IMG/VR virus record: IMGVR_UViG_3300029258_001212
Location: 89,541 to 153,540 of that record
Direction: 5' to 3' (one strand)
Length of the DNA stretch: 64,000 bases
Source: a virus
The notes under the pieces are model-generated. The model worked only from the letters and a program-made list of their open reading frames with translations, made no database searches and had not been told where the DNA came from. The translations under genes and the position numbers were made by a program. This document shows positions 55,126 to 63,098 of this stretch, in pieces. Position 1 is the stretch's first letter. Every line of letters begins with the position of its first letter.

Positions 55126-55544
55126 GCGGACAGAGCCCATTCGAGCGTGCGATGGATCGCGCCATGGAGGAGATTGGCCAGGCGGCCCAGCACGAAGCAA
55201 TGCTCCGTGAGCTCGCGGACCTGATGGATACCCTGTACCAACAGGTGGTCCACATGGCCCTGGCTGGCAGGGCGCTGGCCACGGTGGTGGACGACATGGA
55301 GGCGGATTTCGCTGTCATGAAGGGCCGGGAGCCGCATGGGAACGGTCTCACGGTCGCACGTGCGTTCACTACGGTGTCCAATGGGCTCAACGCCAAGGTG
55401 CTCGAGAAGCTAGAGGACGGCGTGAGGCGCCTCGAGAGTGTGCTCACCGGGGACGAGGACGAGGACCGGGAGGTGCGCGAGTCCTTGTCCGAGCTCCGCG
55501 CCAAGATCGAAGTGGTCAAAGCCAATGAAGTGCCGTCGCTGTAA
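55122..55544 (+). CDS. Helical hypothetical protein
   Basis: 140 aa. Nearly all helix with hydrophobic periodicity (ELADLMDTLYQQVVHMALAG, EDGVRRLESVLTGDEDEDRE). The ends overlap both neighbours. No family recognised. Confidence 0.5.
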   Translation: MSGQSPFERAMDRAMEEIGQAAQHEAMLRELADLMDTLYQQVVHMALAGRALATVVDDMEADFAVMKGREPHGNGLTVARAFTTVSNGLNAKVLEKLEDGVRRLESVLTGDEDEDREVRESLSELRAKIEVVKANEVPSL

Positions 55545-55833
55545 CGAGCTGCACAGCCACGCTTGGCATCCGCGCGGTCAGCGCGTGGAGGAGCCGTGGG
55601 GCGACCTGGAGTGCGACGACGCGGAGCCAGAGAAGCCTTGGTGGGACGAGGTGGACGACTGCACATTCCACCTGGCTGGGTTTCACGGGCGGCGCGGCGC
55701 ACCGAGTACACCCATGAAGCGCGTGGTGTGCCGGGGCTGTGGCGGGGATCGGTTCCAGGTGGGCTCCGGCGAGTGGGTGACGGCGATTAAGTGCGTCAAC
55801 TGTGGCTGGGAAAGGGTGATCCACGATGGGTAA
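55525..55833 (+). CDS. Zinc-ribbon protein
   Basis: 102 aa from ATG 55525. CRRCNELHSHAWHPR (C-x2-C) at the N-terminus, VCRGCGGDRFQVGSG and IKCVNCGWERVIHDG give three C-x2-C pairs. Nucleic-acid or protein-adaptor role possible. Overlaps both neighbours. Confidence 0.55.
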   Translation: MKCRRCNELHSHAWHPRGQRVEEPWGDLECDDAEPEKPWWDEVDDCTFHLAGFHGRRGAPSTPMKRVVCRGCGGDRFQVGSGEWVTAIKCVNCGWERVIHDG

Positions 55834-56188
55834 GACGATGACGGCAGAGGAGCACCGGGCGCGCCACCAGGAGCTCCACAATATGCTGGACGAGCTGGTG
55901 GCGGATTGGCTCGGTGAGACCGGGGGGCTCCCGAGCAAGGCCACGGTGCTCGAGCTGATGCAGTGGTCTGCACAGCAAGCCAAGATGGCCAAGGCGGTGG
56001 GCCAGGAGCAGCCGGTGAGCCGCGGGATCAGTCCAGCCAAGGTGGAGCGGCCCGTCAAGGTGAAGGTGCTCTGCCCGGCGTGTCAGGCGAGCATGGACAC
56101 GGTGCCGGCCAAGACGCTGATCTGTCCGACGTGCCGGACGCTGTTTGCGATGGAGACCGGGGCAGTGCTCGGGAAGGTGCCACTGTGA
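55826..56188 (+). CDS. Helical protein with C-terminal zinc ribbon
   Basis: 120 aa. A helical first half (ARHQELHNMLDELVADWLGE) and VLCPACQASMDTVPAKTL, ICPTCRTLFAM at the end form a two-pair zinc ribbon. Overlaps the next gene (GTGA). Confidence 0.55.
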   Translation: MGKTMTAEEHRARHQELHNMLDELVADWLGETGGLPSKATVLELMQWSAQQAKMAKAVGQEQPVSRGISPAKVERPVKVKVLCPACQASMDTVPAKTLICPTCRTLFAMETGAVLGKVPL

Positions 56189-56625
56189 GCGACCGACAGC
56201 ACGATTCCCATGTGCAGCTCTACATGGTGTACGAGCATGTGCGCCGGTCGGTGGAGCTCGCCACTGACTGGATGGTGGGGCGCCGGAACGACAGGGACTT
56301 GGTGGAGCGGCTCAAGGGTGTGGACTGGGGCAACACGCTCTACCAGATGATGTACGGTGACCGCGAGAAGCCAGATCTTCTGCGGGACGAGGTAACGGTG
56401 GAGGAGTGCCCAGTCCAGGAGGGGCTCTACCATATCACGGTGGCCTTCCCGGAGCTCAAGCTGCCCGACGACAAGATGCTACTGCACACCACCGGGGAAT
56501 GCGGGTGCCCTCAGTCGGTGATCATTGACCGACCCAAGGACTTCGTGGTGATGCGTTTCACTGAAACGGTGCCGGTGGGGCTGGCGCCAGATGAAGGGAG
56601 CGAAGATGGAACAGACGAAAGCTGA
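56185..56625 (+). CDS. Hypothetical protein
   Basis: 146 aa from GTG 56185. A helical start (VQLYMVYEHVRRSVELATDW), then ECPVQEGLYHITVAFPELKL and MLLHTTGECGCPQSVIIDRP, which look alpha/beta with a Cys pair. Unrecognised. It overlaps the next gene by 20 bases. Confidence 0.5.
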   Translation: MSDRQHDSHVQLYMVYEHVRRSVELATDWMVGRRNDRDLVERLKGVDWGNTLYQMMYGDREKPDLLRDEVTVEECPVQEGLYHITVAFPELKLPDDKMLLHTTGECGCPQSVIIDRPKDFVVMRFTETVPVGLAPDEGSEDGTDES

Positions 56626-57169
56626 TCTGAGACGGCTGGCGAGAAACCTGGCCGGCAATGCCCATGGTGAGCTGATGCGCCTCGGGGAGGTGCTTCGGGC
56701 GATTCGCGGTGGCCAATTCCACTACGAGTGGGGTTGGGACACCTGGGCGGACTACGTGGAGAACGAGGTGGGGCTCACGGCCGGGATCACCTATGAGCTG
56801 ATGGCCATCGCTCGGTGGTCGAGTGACCAGCGGCTCCTGAAGGCCCAACGCGAGGCCCTGGCTCGACTGGGGCGATGCAAGGCGGCGATCTTGGCCCGGA
56901 TGGGCCCGCGCCGTGAGAGCGCGGACTACTGGCTGCGGTGGGCGCGGGGGCACACCGTGTCGGAGTTGCGAGCTCGCGCTTACGGTGAGTCCATGGAGAC
57001 GGCACCCAAGACGGTGGCATTCTGGATGGATGGACGCCAGCGCCGGGTGCTCATCAGGGCGATGAACCGGGCGAAGCGCGAGGTGGGTGAGGAGTACCAC
57101 GGGGAGCTCCTGGCGACGATATGCCAGGGCTACCTGGCGAAGATCAAGGCGGCAAGGAAGGCCGGGTAA
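56606..57169 (+). CDS. DUF3102/KorC-like protein, paralogue B
   Basis: 187 aa from ATG 56606 (GAAGGGAGCGAAG). LMRLGEVLRAIRGGQFHYEW, GWDTWADYVENEVGLTAGIT shows the same helix order as the 35061 gene. The remainder (LARLGRCKAAILARMGPRRE) is helical with a basic surface. Two paralogues in one phage suggest related but divergent DNA-associated roles. Confidence 0.5.
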   Translation: MEQTKADLRRLARNLAGNAHGELMRLGEVLRAIRGGQFHYEWGWDTWADYVENEVGLTAGITYELMAIARWSSDQRLLKAQREALARLGRCKAAILARMGPRRESADYWLRWARGHTVSELRARAYGESMETAPKTVAFWMDGRQRRVLIRAMNRAKREVGEEYHGELLATICQGYLAKIKAARKAG

Positions 57170-57534
57170 TGCACGCCTGGGTGGTACAGGAATTCGAGCG
57201 CCGGGTGACGGTGGAGCTAGAGCGGATAGTCCAGACGCGGCCGGCGGCTGACCATGAGGCCGAAGGGATGCTCCAAGCGGTGCTCCGTAGTGTCCTGATC
57301 GGGCTCGCCAGGGACCTTAACGCGGACTGTGGGCGCATCATGCAACGCTACAGTTTCCGGATTGAGGGACTCGGCTCCAACCTGTGCCCCACGTGCTTCT
57401 ACCAGATGCCTCACAGCGGCACCGTTCATATCACCTTGGTGGACGCCAAGGCGCACTTGCACCCCGATGACAAGCTCTGGGAGGATCGGGAGTGCTGGGG
57501 TCCAGAGGTGCAATACCGTGGAGGGTACTGGTGA
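57169..57534 (+). CDS. Small protein with Cys pair, hypothetical
   Basis: 121 aa with TAATG overlap. A helical start (VVQEFERRVTVELERIVQTR), then LCPTCFYQMPHSGTVHITLV with C-x2-C. Unrecognised; a zinc site is possible. Confidence 0.5.
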   Translation: MHAWVVQEFERRVTVELERIVQTRPAADHEAEGMLQAVLRSVLIGLARDLNADCGRIMQRYSFRIEGLGSNLCPTCFYQMPHSGTVHITLVDAKAHLHPDDKLWEDRECWGPEVQYRGGYW

Positions 57535-57540
57535 TACAAT
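57532..57540 (+). promoter_or_regulatory. Extended -10 (TGATACAAT) for a possibly leaderless gene
   Basis: TG-A-TACAAT lies 6 bases before ATG 57547, so the transcript would start at or very near the start codon. No -35 and no Shine-Dalgarno are visible. Confidence 0.4.
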
Positions 57541-57546
57541 CTCGGC

Positions 57547-57813
57547 ATGACTACCAAGCGAACCTCCAACGGCTACTTGCGGCTGATGTGCGTGGAGGAT
57601 GTACTGCGGCTCCTCGAGGAGCACCCGGTGATCGATCTGGTGCGGTACAACTACATGCCGGAGACCAGGGGCTACTACTGCGTGTTTTGGTCGGGCGAGG
57701 AGGGGTGCGGGTACGGCGGGATCCATCTATCGAAGGCTCAGTTCCACGAGCTTCAGAGGCGCACCGAGGGGCGCCTACGCTTTGTGCTTTGGACTGGGCG
57801 CGGCGTGACATGA
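57547..57813 (+). CDS. Small protein, possibly leaderless
   Basis: 88 aa. DVLRLLEEHPVIDLVRYNYM, TRGYYCVFWSGEEGCGYGGI, HLSKAQFHELQRRTEGRL. No Shine-Dalgarno precedes the ATG. It looks globular alpha/beta. Unrecognised. Confidence 0.5.
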   Translation: MTTKRTSNGYLRLMCVEDVLRLLEEHPVIDLVRYNYMPETRGYYCVFWSGEEGCGYGGIHLSKAQFHELQRRTEGRLRFVLWTGRGVT

Positions 57814-57820
57814 GGAGACC

Positions 57821-58540
57821 ATGACGATTCTCGAGGAGCTACCGCTTCACTTCACTCCGGTGATGGCCCTTGCGGCGGCCGTGGGCAACAAGACGGAAAC
57901 GCGCCGGGTGATCACCAGCGCCAATTCCCTTTTCGATGGAGCTCCGGCGGCGAAGTACGCCTGGGGCGAGCTGCACTGGGATGAGGCGTGGATCGATCCT
58001 GGCCCGTCACCAGTCGGGAATCCGGGCCCATACCTGAAGGTGCCACGGACTTGGGAGTGGGATGGCAGCGGCGAGCGTACCGTCCACCGAATTTATCCGC
58101 GCTACCAGGTGGGCGTGAAGCTGTGGGTGCGTGAGAATTGGTGGACGGCGGCGAGGCATGATCGCCTGTCCCCGAGTAACCTGCCCCCGGATGCGCCGAT
58201 CTGGTACGAGCGCAACTGGGTGGACGCGGACCTTCGGCTCGAGCTCTGGGGGCGCAAACGGCCGAACATTCACCTCCCCAGGCGCTTCTGCGGGATGGAG
58301 CTCGAGGTGGTGTCATGCCAGCCCGAGCGTGTCCAGGAGATCACCGAGCAAGGGTGCCTGGCGGAGGGGACCGGGTGCGCCAGGATTCAGCACGCCAGGG
58401 ACCCGAGCCGTGGCCCCCTCATCGACGGATTCGCCAACCTGTGGGACCGGATCAACCTGGGCCGCGGGTACGGCTGGGATACCAATCCATGGGTGTGGAA
58501 AATTCGCTTCAAGCTCTTGAGTGCTGTTGACGCACGTTGA
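57821..58540 (+). CDS. ASCH-domain-like phage protein
   Basis: 239 aa. NKTETRRVITS near the N-terminus, VGVKLWVRENWWTAARHDRL, RPNIHLPRRFCGMELEVVSC and GRGYGWDTNPWVWKIRF follow the phage ASCH family (KxxTRRVI ... PGDxLWVRExW ... RxSIHxPRxxxRIxLEV ... RGYxWxxNPWVWxIxF). ASCH folds bind RNA or nucleotides. It lies just before the AT-rich HNH gene. Confidence 0.65.
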   Translation: MTILEELPLHFTPVMALAAAVGNKTETRRVITSANSLFDGAPAAKYAWGELHWDEAWIDPGPSPVGNPGPYLKVPRTWEWDGSGERTVHRIYPRYQVGVKLWVRENWWTAARHDRLSPSNLPPDAPIWYERNWVDADLRLELWGRKRPNIHLPRRFCGMELEVVSCQPERVQEITEQGCLAEGTGCARIQHARDPSRGPLIDGFANLWDRINLGRGYGWDTNPWVWKIRFKLLSAVDAR

Positions 58541-58560
58541 TTTGGGTTATTGTTTGGGTT

Positions 58561-59019
58561 ATGAGAGCACGAAAATCAAGGACCAGAAAAGGTGTTGAGC
58601 AATGGAAATGCTCTGCGTGCGGACGATGGAAAGATTCGTCTGGGTTTTACTCTGATTCTCGCACGCCAAACGGACTCAAAAGTCAGTGCAAGAAGTGTCA
58701 TACCAGAGCATCAATTCGCACAAGGGACGAATCTAGGCACAGAAGAGACAATCGGCGCTACATGCGGCGCGCAAGGGAGGAAAACCCTGATTTATTTAGA
58801 GAGCGTGCGGCGAAAAGAAGGCCAGGTGACGCGGTGAAGGTGAAGGCAAGGCGTGATCTGAATTCGGCTGTGAAAAGGGGTGTTCTGCAAAAGCCTGAAT
58901 CTTGCTCAAGGTGTTGTGAGGAGAAAAAGGTGACTGCTCATCATGATGATTACAGCAAGCCGCTAGAGGTTAGATGGTTGTGCTATCTGTGTCATGCAGA
59001 GGTGGAGCGAGGCGAATGA
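58561..59019 (+). CDS. HNH endonuclease-like protein
   Basis: 152 aa from ATG 58561 (the longer 58537 reading is rejected). KCSACGRWKDSSGFYSDSRT, LKSQCKKCHTRASIRTRDES, and CSRCCEEKKVTAHHDDYSKP, then RWLCYLCHAE. The two zinc pairs and AHHDDYxxPLxxRWLCxxCH are those of phage HNH nucleases. DNA is AT-richer than neighbours (AAA, ATT, TTT, TCT codons), as expected for a mobile homing-type gene. It is in the middle of an overlapping + operon. Confidence 0.6.
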   Translation: MRARKSRTRKGVEQWKCSACGRWKDSSGFYSDSRTPNGLKSQCKKCHTRASIRTRDESRHRRDNRRYMRRAREENPDLFRERAAKRRPGDAVKVKARRDLNSAVKRGVLQKPESCSRCCEEKKVTAHHDDYSKPLEVRWLCYLCHAEVERGE

Positions 59020-59171
59020 CCCTGTGGGACTTCCTTCACCAGCATCCCGTCTGGGGACTGGTCTACCTGGTGATCAGTGTCCTGGGTGCGTCCCTTGCGC
59101 TGTCCACCATCAGCGCAGCGGTCCGGCGCCACGGTGAAAAGGACGAGGACGAGGATGGAGATCTTGGCTGA
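59016..59171 (+). CDS. Small membrane protein
   Basis: 51 aa from ATG 59016 (ATGA). One membrane span (VWGLVYLVISVLGASLALST) and an acidic tail. It overlaps the next gene by 17 bases. Unrecognised. Confidence 0.45.
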   Translation: MTLWDFLHQHPVWGLVYLVISVLGASLALSTISAAVRRHGEKDEDEDGDLG

Positions 59172-59361
59172 CTTCGGCGGCAAGGTGTACCACCTGGTCA
59201 GGGTGGCCAGCGAGGGCGACGTGACCATCTGTGGTATCCCATTGAACACGGCGAACGGCACCACGGCCAGTGGTCAACAGGTGCCGTGGATCGTGCGCCG
59301 CAAGCCGTCCAAGCGCCTCTGCAAGTGCTGTTCAAAACAGCCAAGGAGCACCGAATCTTGA
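59155..59361 (+). CDS. Small Cys-containing protein
   Basis: 68 aa from ATG 59155. KVYHLVRVASEGDVTICGIP, then RLCKCCSKQPR (Cys cluster). Its stop lies at 59361, within the TTGACG block of the next promoter. Confidence 0.4.
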   Translation: MEILADFGGKVYHLVRVASEGDVTICGIPLNTANGTTASGQQVPWIVRRKPSKRLCKCCSKQPRSTES

Positions 59362-59387
59362 CGCGCGCAAAGCCTTTCGCTTATATT
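59358..59387 (+). promoter_or_regulatory. Sigma-70-type promoter with TATATT box
   Basis: TTGACG (59358-59363), an 18-base spacer and TATATT (59382-59387). The -10 matches 5 of 6 consensus bases. It includes the TTTCGCTTATATTCGCTTAT repeat. A GGCCC-CCTTGC-GGGCC hairpin follows at 59395-59410 in the leader. Confidence 0.6.
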
Positions 59388-59397
59388 CGCTTATGGC
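59371..59397 (+). repeat. TTCSCTTA direct-repeat block, copy 2
   Basis: AGCCTTTCGCTTATATTCGC with TTCGCTTA twice, 10 bases apart. It overlaps the -10 of the promoter at 59358. Similar to the block at 12672. Confidence 0.45.
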
Positions 59398-59421
59398 CCC
59401 CTTGCGGGCCAGATGGAGGGT

Positions 59422-59985
59422 ATGATGTTTGACGATTGGACCCCCTCCGATCCCATTGCCGAGCTGGGCGGGAGCGTGCTTCCCCAGTGGGTGTCAGAGG
59501 ACGGAACACACGAGCCAGGGAAGCTGGAACACGCCACCGTGGTGAGCCGCATGAGCGCGGGCCAGGATGAGGACGAGGGGATGCCTCGCCAGCTCGAGCT
59601 GGTGCGGAAGTGGGCGAAGCATGGCATCGAAGCCAGGCGCACCTACGTGCAGCTCACGGACGCAGAGACCGATGCCCTCACCATGCTGTGGCGACTGGTC
59701 TATCCGAAGCCCGGGGATGAGCGTGAGCCGTTTGCCACGCCGGACGAGGGTGAGTGGGAGTACCCGGCCCAGGTGTATCGACACGTGAAGGGGCTCCTCG
59801 AGGAGTACACGGCCCTGATGGACGCCATCCGGGTGGAGCTCCGTGCGATGGGCGCGGCGGCTCCACCGGAGCTGGTGGCTCTGGTGGGCACCAATGACCG
59901 TGAGGCCCTCCGGGGCATTCGAGACCGAATCAGCCAAGCGCGGGCGCGGGGGCGCGAGCGCACGAAGAAAGTGAGGGAGCAATGA
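59422..59985 (+). CDS. Acidic hypothetical protein
   Basis: 187 aa from ATG 59422 (GGAGGGT ribosome site; ATG 59425 is possible). LELVRKWAKHGIEARRTYVQ, MLWRLVYPKPGDEREPFATP, a helical region with LEEYTALMDAIRVELRAMGA, and a basic end. It overlaps the next gene (ATGA). Unrecognised. Confidence 0.5.
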   Translation: MMFDDWTPSDPIAELGGSVLPQWVSEDGTHEPGKLEHATVVSRMSAGQDEDEGMPRQLELVRKWAKHGIEARRTYVQLTDAETDALTMLWRLVYPKPGDEREPFATPDEGEWEYPAQVYRHVKGLLEEYTALMDAIRVELRAMGAAAPPELVALVGTNDREALRGIRDRISQARARGRERTKKVREQ

Positions 59986-61157
59986 GCGGAAAACACGAAG
60001 AGAGCGTGCTGCACAGGGCGGTCCAGGTGCTGGACGCCATGGAGGCGGCCGGGTGGGACATGGACGATGCGCGCCACAAGGCGAAGATCGCAAAGGAGGC
60101 GTACAACCACGCCACGCGGAAGTACCACAACCAGAGGTACTACAACAACACGGTGCGGATGCCCACGCGGGTGCTGTCCAACATCATCAACCTGGACGAC
60201 TACCTGGGCATCGGGGACAAGTGGTGCCTGGGCACCATCGCCAGCGAGCTGGACGGTGACAAGCGCCGTGGAGCTCCAGGTGTGACCGCGGATACCATCG
60301 TGGTGCCGGCGCCCATGGTGATCGATCTGGTGGACGCCTTCGAGCGTGCGGTGGACAAGATGGTGCGCCAGGCCATCGAACGCGAAGTGATCGCGCCCGA
60401 GCACCTGGACCGCTTCAAGGACCAGATCGAACGCGAGCTCAAGCTCCGGGCGGAAGCCAAGAACACGCGCGGCAACTTCACCCAGCCGGGGGCACGGCTG
60501 ATCGAATCCTTCGAGGAGTTCACCGATGTGTTCGGCGGTTCGGCCGAGAAGACCATCATGGACGCCATGGAGGGCGAGCTGGGGCGCGAGATAGACCGTG
60601 AGCTGGTGGGCGACACCAAGGAGTACACCAAGCGGGTGGAGCGCCCCGCATTCATGGGGGCCCTCGCGTGCGCGGCGGACGTGCGCGGGATCCAGGACGG
60701 CTGGGCTGCGACGGTTGCGGTGGATGACCTGAAGCGCAACTGGCGATTCCAGATTGGCCCCTTTGCGTGGAGCCCGGCGCTGGCCAAGGTTGAGTACCGG
60801 GTGGGTCTGGACGGCAAACCCGACCAGGTGGCCGTGACCGTGGCGGCGCGCGACAGCGGCAGCGGCAAGCTCCCCGACGTGGGAGCCATGCTGGACAGGG
60901 CGATCCAAGAGGAGCGCCCGGTGTGCGCGGAGCTCCGGCGTGAGAACGGGGGCCCCGCGTCCTGGTACTGGGGCGCCAAGGCCAACATCGAACGGCTCCG
61001 GACCGGCAACGGGCAGCTCCACCTCACCTTGGTGACAGACGTGGCGTACATCGCCCACGGCAACCCCCTCGAGGTGGAGGAGGCCAGTATCCAGTTCCGC
61101 AAGGAGGAGTGTGGCCAGCATCGCCCGCGACTCGGCGGAGCTCTGCCGACGTTCTGA
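59982..61157 (+). CDS. Large hypothetical protein, helical with beta tail
   Basis: 391 aa. Early basic His/Tyr-rich stretch (YNHATRKYHNQRYYNNTVRM), a helical middle (IDLVDAFERAVDKMVRQAIE), then beta-rich parts such as KVEYRVGLDGKPDQVAVTVA and RTGNGQLHLTLVTDVAYIAH. No conserved enzymatic motif. It has its own upstream promoter via 59422. Could be a virion or host-takeover protein; unrecognised. Confidence 0.5.
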   Translation: MSGKHEESVLHRAVQVLDAMEAAGWDMDDARHKAKIAKEAYNHATRKYHNQRYYNNTVRMPTRVLSNIINLDDYLGIGDKWCLGTIASELDGDKRRGAPGVTADTIVVPAPMVIDLVDAFERAVDKMVRQAIEREVIAPEHLDRFKDQIERELKLRAEAKNTRGNFTQPGARLIESFEEFTDVFGGSAEKTIMDAMEGELGREIDRELVGDTKEYTKRVERPAFMGALACAADVRGIQDGWAATVAVDDLKRNWRFQIGPFAWSPALAKVEYRVGLDGKPDQVAVTVAARDSGSGKLPDVGAMLDRAIQEERPVCAELRRENGGPASWYWGAKANIERLRTGNGQLHLTLVTDVAYIAHGNPLEVEEASIQFRKEECGQHRPRLGGALPTF

Positions 61158-61366
61158 TGGGCTTCACGATCCCCTGGTGGGCCTACGCGGTGCTGGGCGC
61201 CGCCGTGGCGGTGACGGTGCTCCTGCCGATCTTCGCCCTGGTGTGCGCCTGGGCTGGGTGGCCCCGCCAGCGGGAGCGCGAGCTCGAGAGGTACGTGGAC
61301 ATACTCCTCGAGGAGAACGACCGATTGGAGGCCCAGTTCGAGGGCCAGGAAGGGATAGACCGATGA
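61157..61366 (+). CDS. Small single-span membrane protein (possible holin or spanin)
   Basis: 69 aa. One membrane span (AYAVLGAAVAVTVLLPIFAL) with an adjacent basic/coiled-coil tail (RELERYVDILLEENDRLEAQ). Directly before an amidase endolysin and overlapping it by 4 bases (ATGA). A lysis role such as holin or inner-membrane spanin is plausible by position. Confidence 0.5.
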   Translation: MGFTIPWWAYAVLGAAVAVTVLLPIFALVCAWAGWPRQRERELERYVDILLEENDRLEAQFEGQEGIDR

Positions 61367-62244
61367 ATAAGCAATGGATCTTGAAGGGAGACCGCGGGCC
61401 AGGCGTGCGTCGGTGGCAGGAGCTACTTCTGGACGCGGGCTACAAGCTCCCCCAGTGGGGCGCGGACGGCGACTTCGGGGACGAGACGGACGAGGCTACC
61501 AGGAAGGCTCAGGCGGACCTGGGTGTGACCACGGATGGGATCGTGGGCCCGAAGACCATGGAGGCGATGCACGCAAGGCTGGACACCCCAGAGGACCAGA
61601 AGCCCAGCGAGCCCATGACGGTGATCGATGGGGTGGAGGTGTTCGATTACCGCGGCCAGCTTGCCCCGCCGAAGAACGGGGTGCCGAGCAAGGGCAACCG
61701 GTGGCCTGAGCTCTCCGGGGTGGTGCTCCATCGGACCGCGTGCCGGCTCGGGGAGAACCCGGAGCGGTACTTCAAGGTGAACGCTCACATGCACGTCACC
61801 CTGGGTGGTCGGATCATCCTGTGCCACCCGTGGGACCTTCACATCTGGCACGGTCACCGGCCGAGCCTGTGGACCCTGGGGATTGAGCTGGACGGCAATC
61901 CCGAAGGCTACCCGGGCTACTGGTGGCAGCCAGGAGGCGGTCCGGACCCGATCACCCCTGAGCAGATCAAGGCGGCCGGGGTGCTCCTCAACCTCATCCT
62001 GGCCGGCTTCAAGGACAATGGGCGGCCGTTCAAGTACATCTACGCTCATCGCCAGGCGTCGGATCAGCGCGAGTGCGACCCTGGGCACGAGGCGTGGGCC
62101 AAGATCGCGGTGCCCTGGATGGAGCAGACCGGGGCGATCCCCGGTGACTCCAACGGTTTCGGTGGCACCACGTTCGGGACCGGCTTCCAGATTCCGCAGA
62201 GCTGGGATCCTCGCTCTCCTACCAAGGGCTTCCGGGTGCAGTGA
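61363..62244 (+). CDS. N-acetylmuramoyl-L-alanine amidase with peptidoglycan-binding domain
   Basis: 293 aa from ATG 61363. N-terminal PG_binding_1-type domain (GPGVRRWQELLLDAGYKLPQ, GDFGDETDEATRKAQADLGV). The Amidase_2/PGRP domain has ELSGVVLHRTACRLGENPER (first zinc His), WTLGIELDGNPEG (Glu) and YIYAHRQASDQRECDPG (second His and the Cys/Asp ligand near the end). It cleaves the sugar-peptide bond in peptidoglycan. Located next to a small membrane protein, it is the most standard endolysin here. TGATG joins it to the next gene. Confidence 0.75.
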   Translation: MNKQWILKGDRGPGVRRWQELLLDAGYKLPQWGADGDFGDETDEATRKAQADLGVTTDGIVGPKTMEAMHARLDTPEDQKPSEPMTVIDGVEVFDYRGQLAPPKNGVPSKGNRWPELSGVVLHRTACRLGENPERYFKVNAHMHVTLGGRIILCHPWDLHIWHGHRPSLWTLGIELDGNPEGYPGYWWQPGGGPDPITPEQIKAAGVLLNLILAGFKDNGRPFKYIYAHRQASDQRECDPGHEAWAKIAVPWMEQTGAIPGDSNGFGGTTFGTGFQIPQSWDPRSPTKGFRVQ

Positions 62245-63098
62245 TGCGGGCGCTACTCTACACGGCTACTACGCTCCCGGACGCATGGTTCCAGCTCGTC
62301 TACGCGCTGGTGAAGGGGGACGCGCCCCGGAACATCTACACCATCGACAAGGGCAGCTACGTGGGCCAGAGGCGCCTCGAGTTCCCCTACGTGACGGTGC
62401 AGATCGATCTCCCGGGGACGCGCCCCCTCATCCCGGAGATTCCGCCGCTCCTCAACATCCCGGCCCCGGTGGAGTCCATGGAGTACGTGAACGACTACTT
62501 CACGCGCTACCTGATGGGCACCGAGCTCGAGAAAGGTGAGACCTACATCTACGGCACCTGGCTTGCGCCCGGGGTGGAGCGGGTGATCGAACAGCTCGCG
62601 GGCGCGCCCGGGAACAACCAGGCGGCCATCAGCATCGGAGGGTGGGCGCCGGGTGAGCACAACCAGGTGATCCGCGAGGCGGCCATGGGTGTGGTGCGGC
62701 GGCTGATGCCAAAGCACCAACGTGATCTGGAGAAGCTGGCGGGCATCACGGCCACCTGTACGGACACGGACAACTTCATTGACCCGGGCACCGGCCAGCG
62801 CGATCCGGCGTGTCTCCGGGTGGTGGACTTCCGGCTCGACCAGGATAACTTCCTGCACATGGTGGTCTACTTCCGGAGCTGGGATCTCTGGGGTGGTTTC
62901 CCCGCCAACCTCGCTGGGCTACAGCTCGTCAAGGAGTACGTCGGGCAGGCCATCGGGGCGCACGATGGCGCCATCATCGCCAGTTCCAAGGGGCTGCACA
63001 TCTACGACCATGCTATCGACGTGGCGGCCCAGCGGCTCGGCATGGCCGGGGTGGGCAGCATGGACGACCTGGTGGGCTGGATCGGTGACCAGGGATGA
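62244..63098 (+). CDS. Thymidylate-synthase-superfamily enzyme
   Basis: 284 aa from ATG 62244. Key TS residues appear with exact spacing: Cys190 (RDPACLRVVDFRLDQDN), Arg211-Ser-x-Asp214 and Pro220-x-Asn222 (FRSWDLWGGFPANLAGLQ; TS R166, D169, N177), and His252-x-Tyr254 (GLHIYDHAIDVAAQRLG; TS H207, Y209). Distances D to N (8) and N to H (30) equal those of bacterial ThyA. Asn222 suggests uracil rather than cytosine as base. It may be a thymidylate synthase or a dUMP hydroxymethylase for DNA modification. The first 100 residues differ from ThyA. Confidence 0.7.
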   Translation: MRALLYTATTLPDAWFQLVYALVKGDAPRNIYTIDKGSYVGQRRLEFPYVTVQIDLPGTRPLIPEIPPLLNIPAPVESMEYVNDYFTRYLMGTELEKGETYIYGTWLAPGVERVIEQLAGAPGNNQAAISIGGWAPGEHNQVIREAAMGVVRRLMPKHQRDLEKLAGITATCTDTDNFIDPGTGQRDPACLRVVDFRLDQDNFLHMVVYFRSWDLWGGFPANLAGLQLVKEYVGQAIGAHDGAIIASSKGLHIYDHAIDVAAQRLGMAGVGSMDDLVGWIGDQG

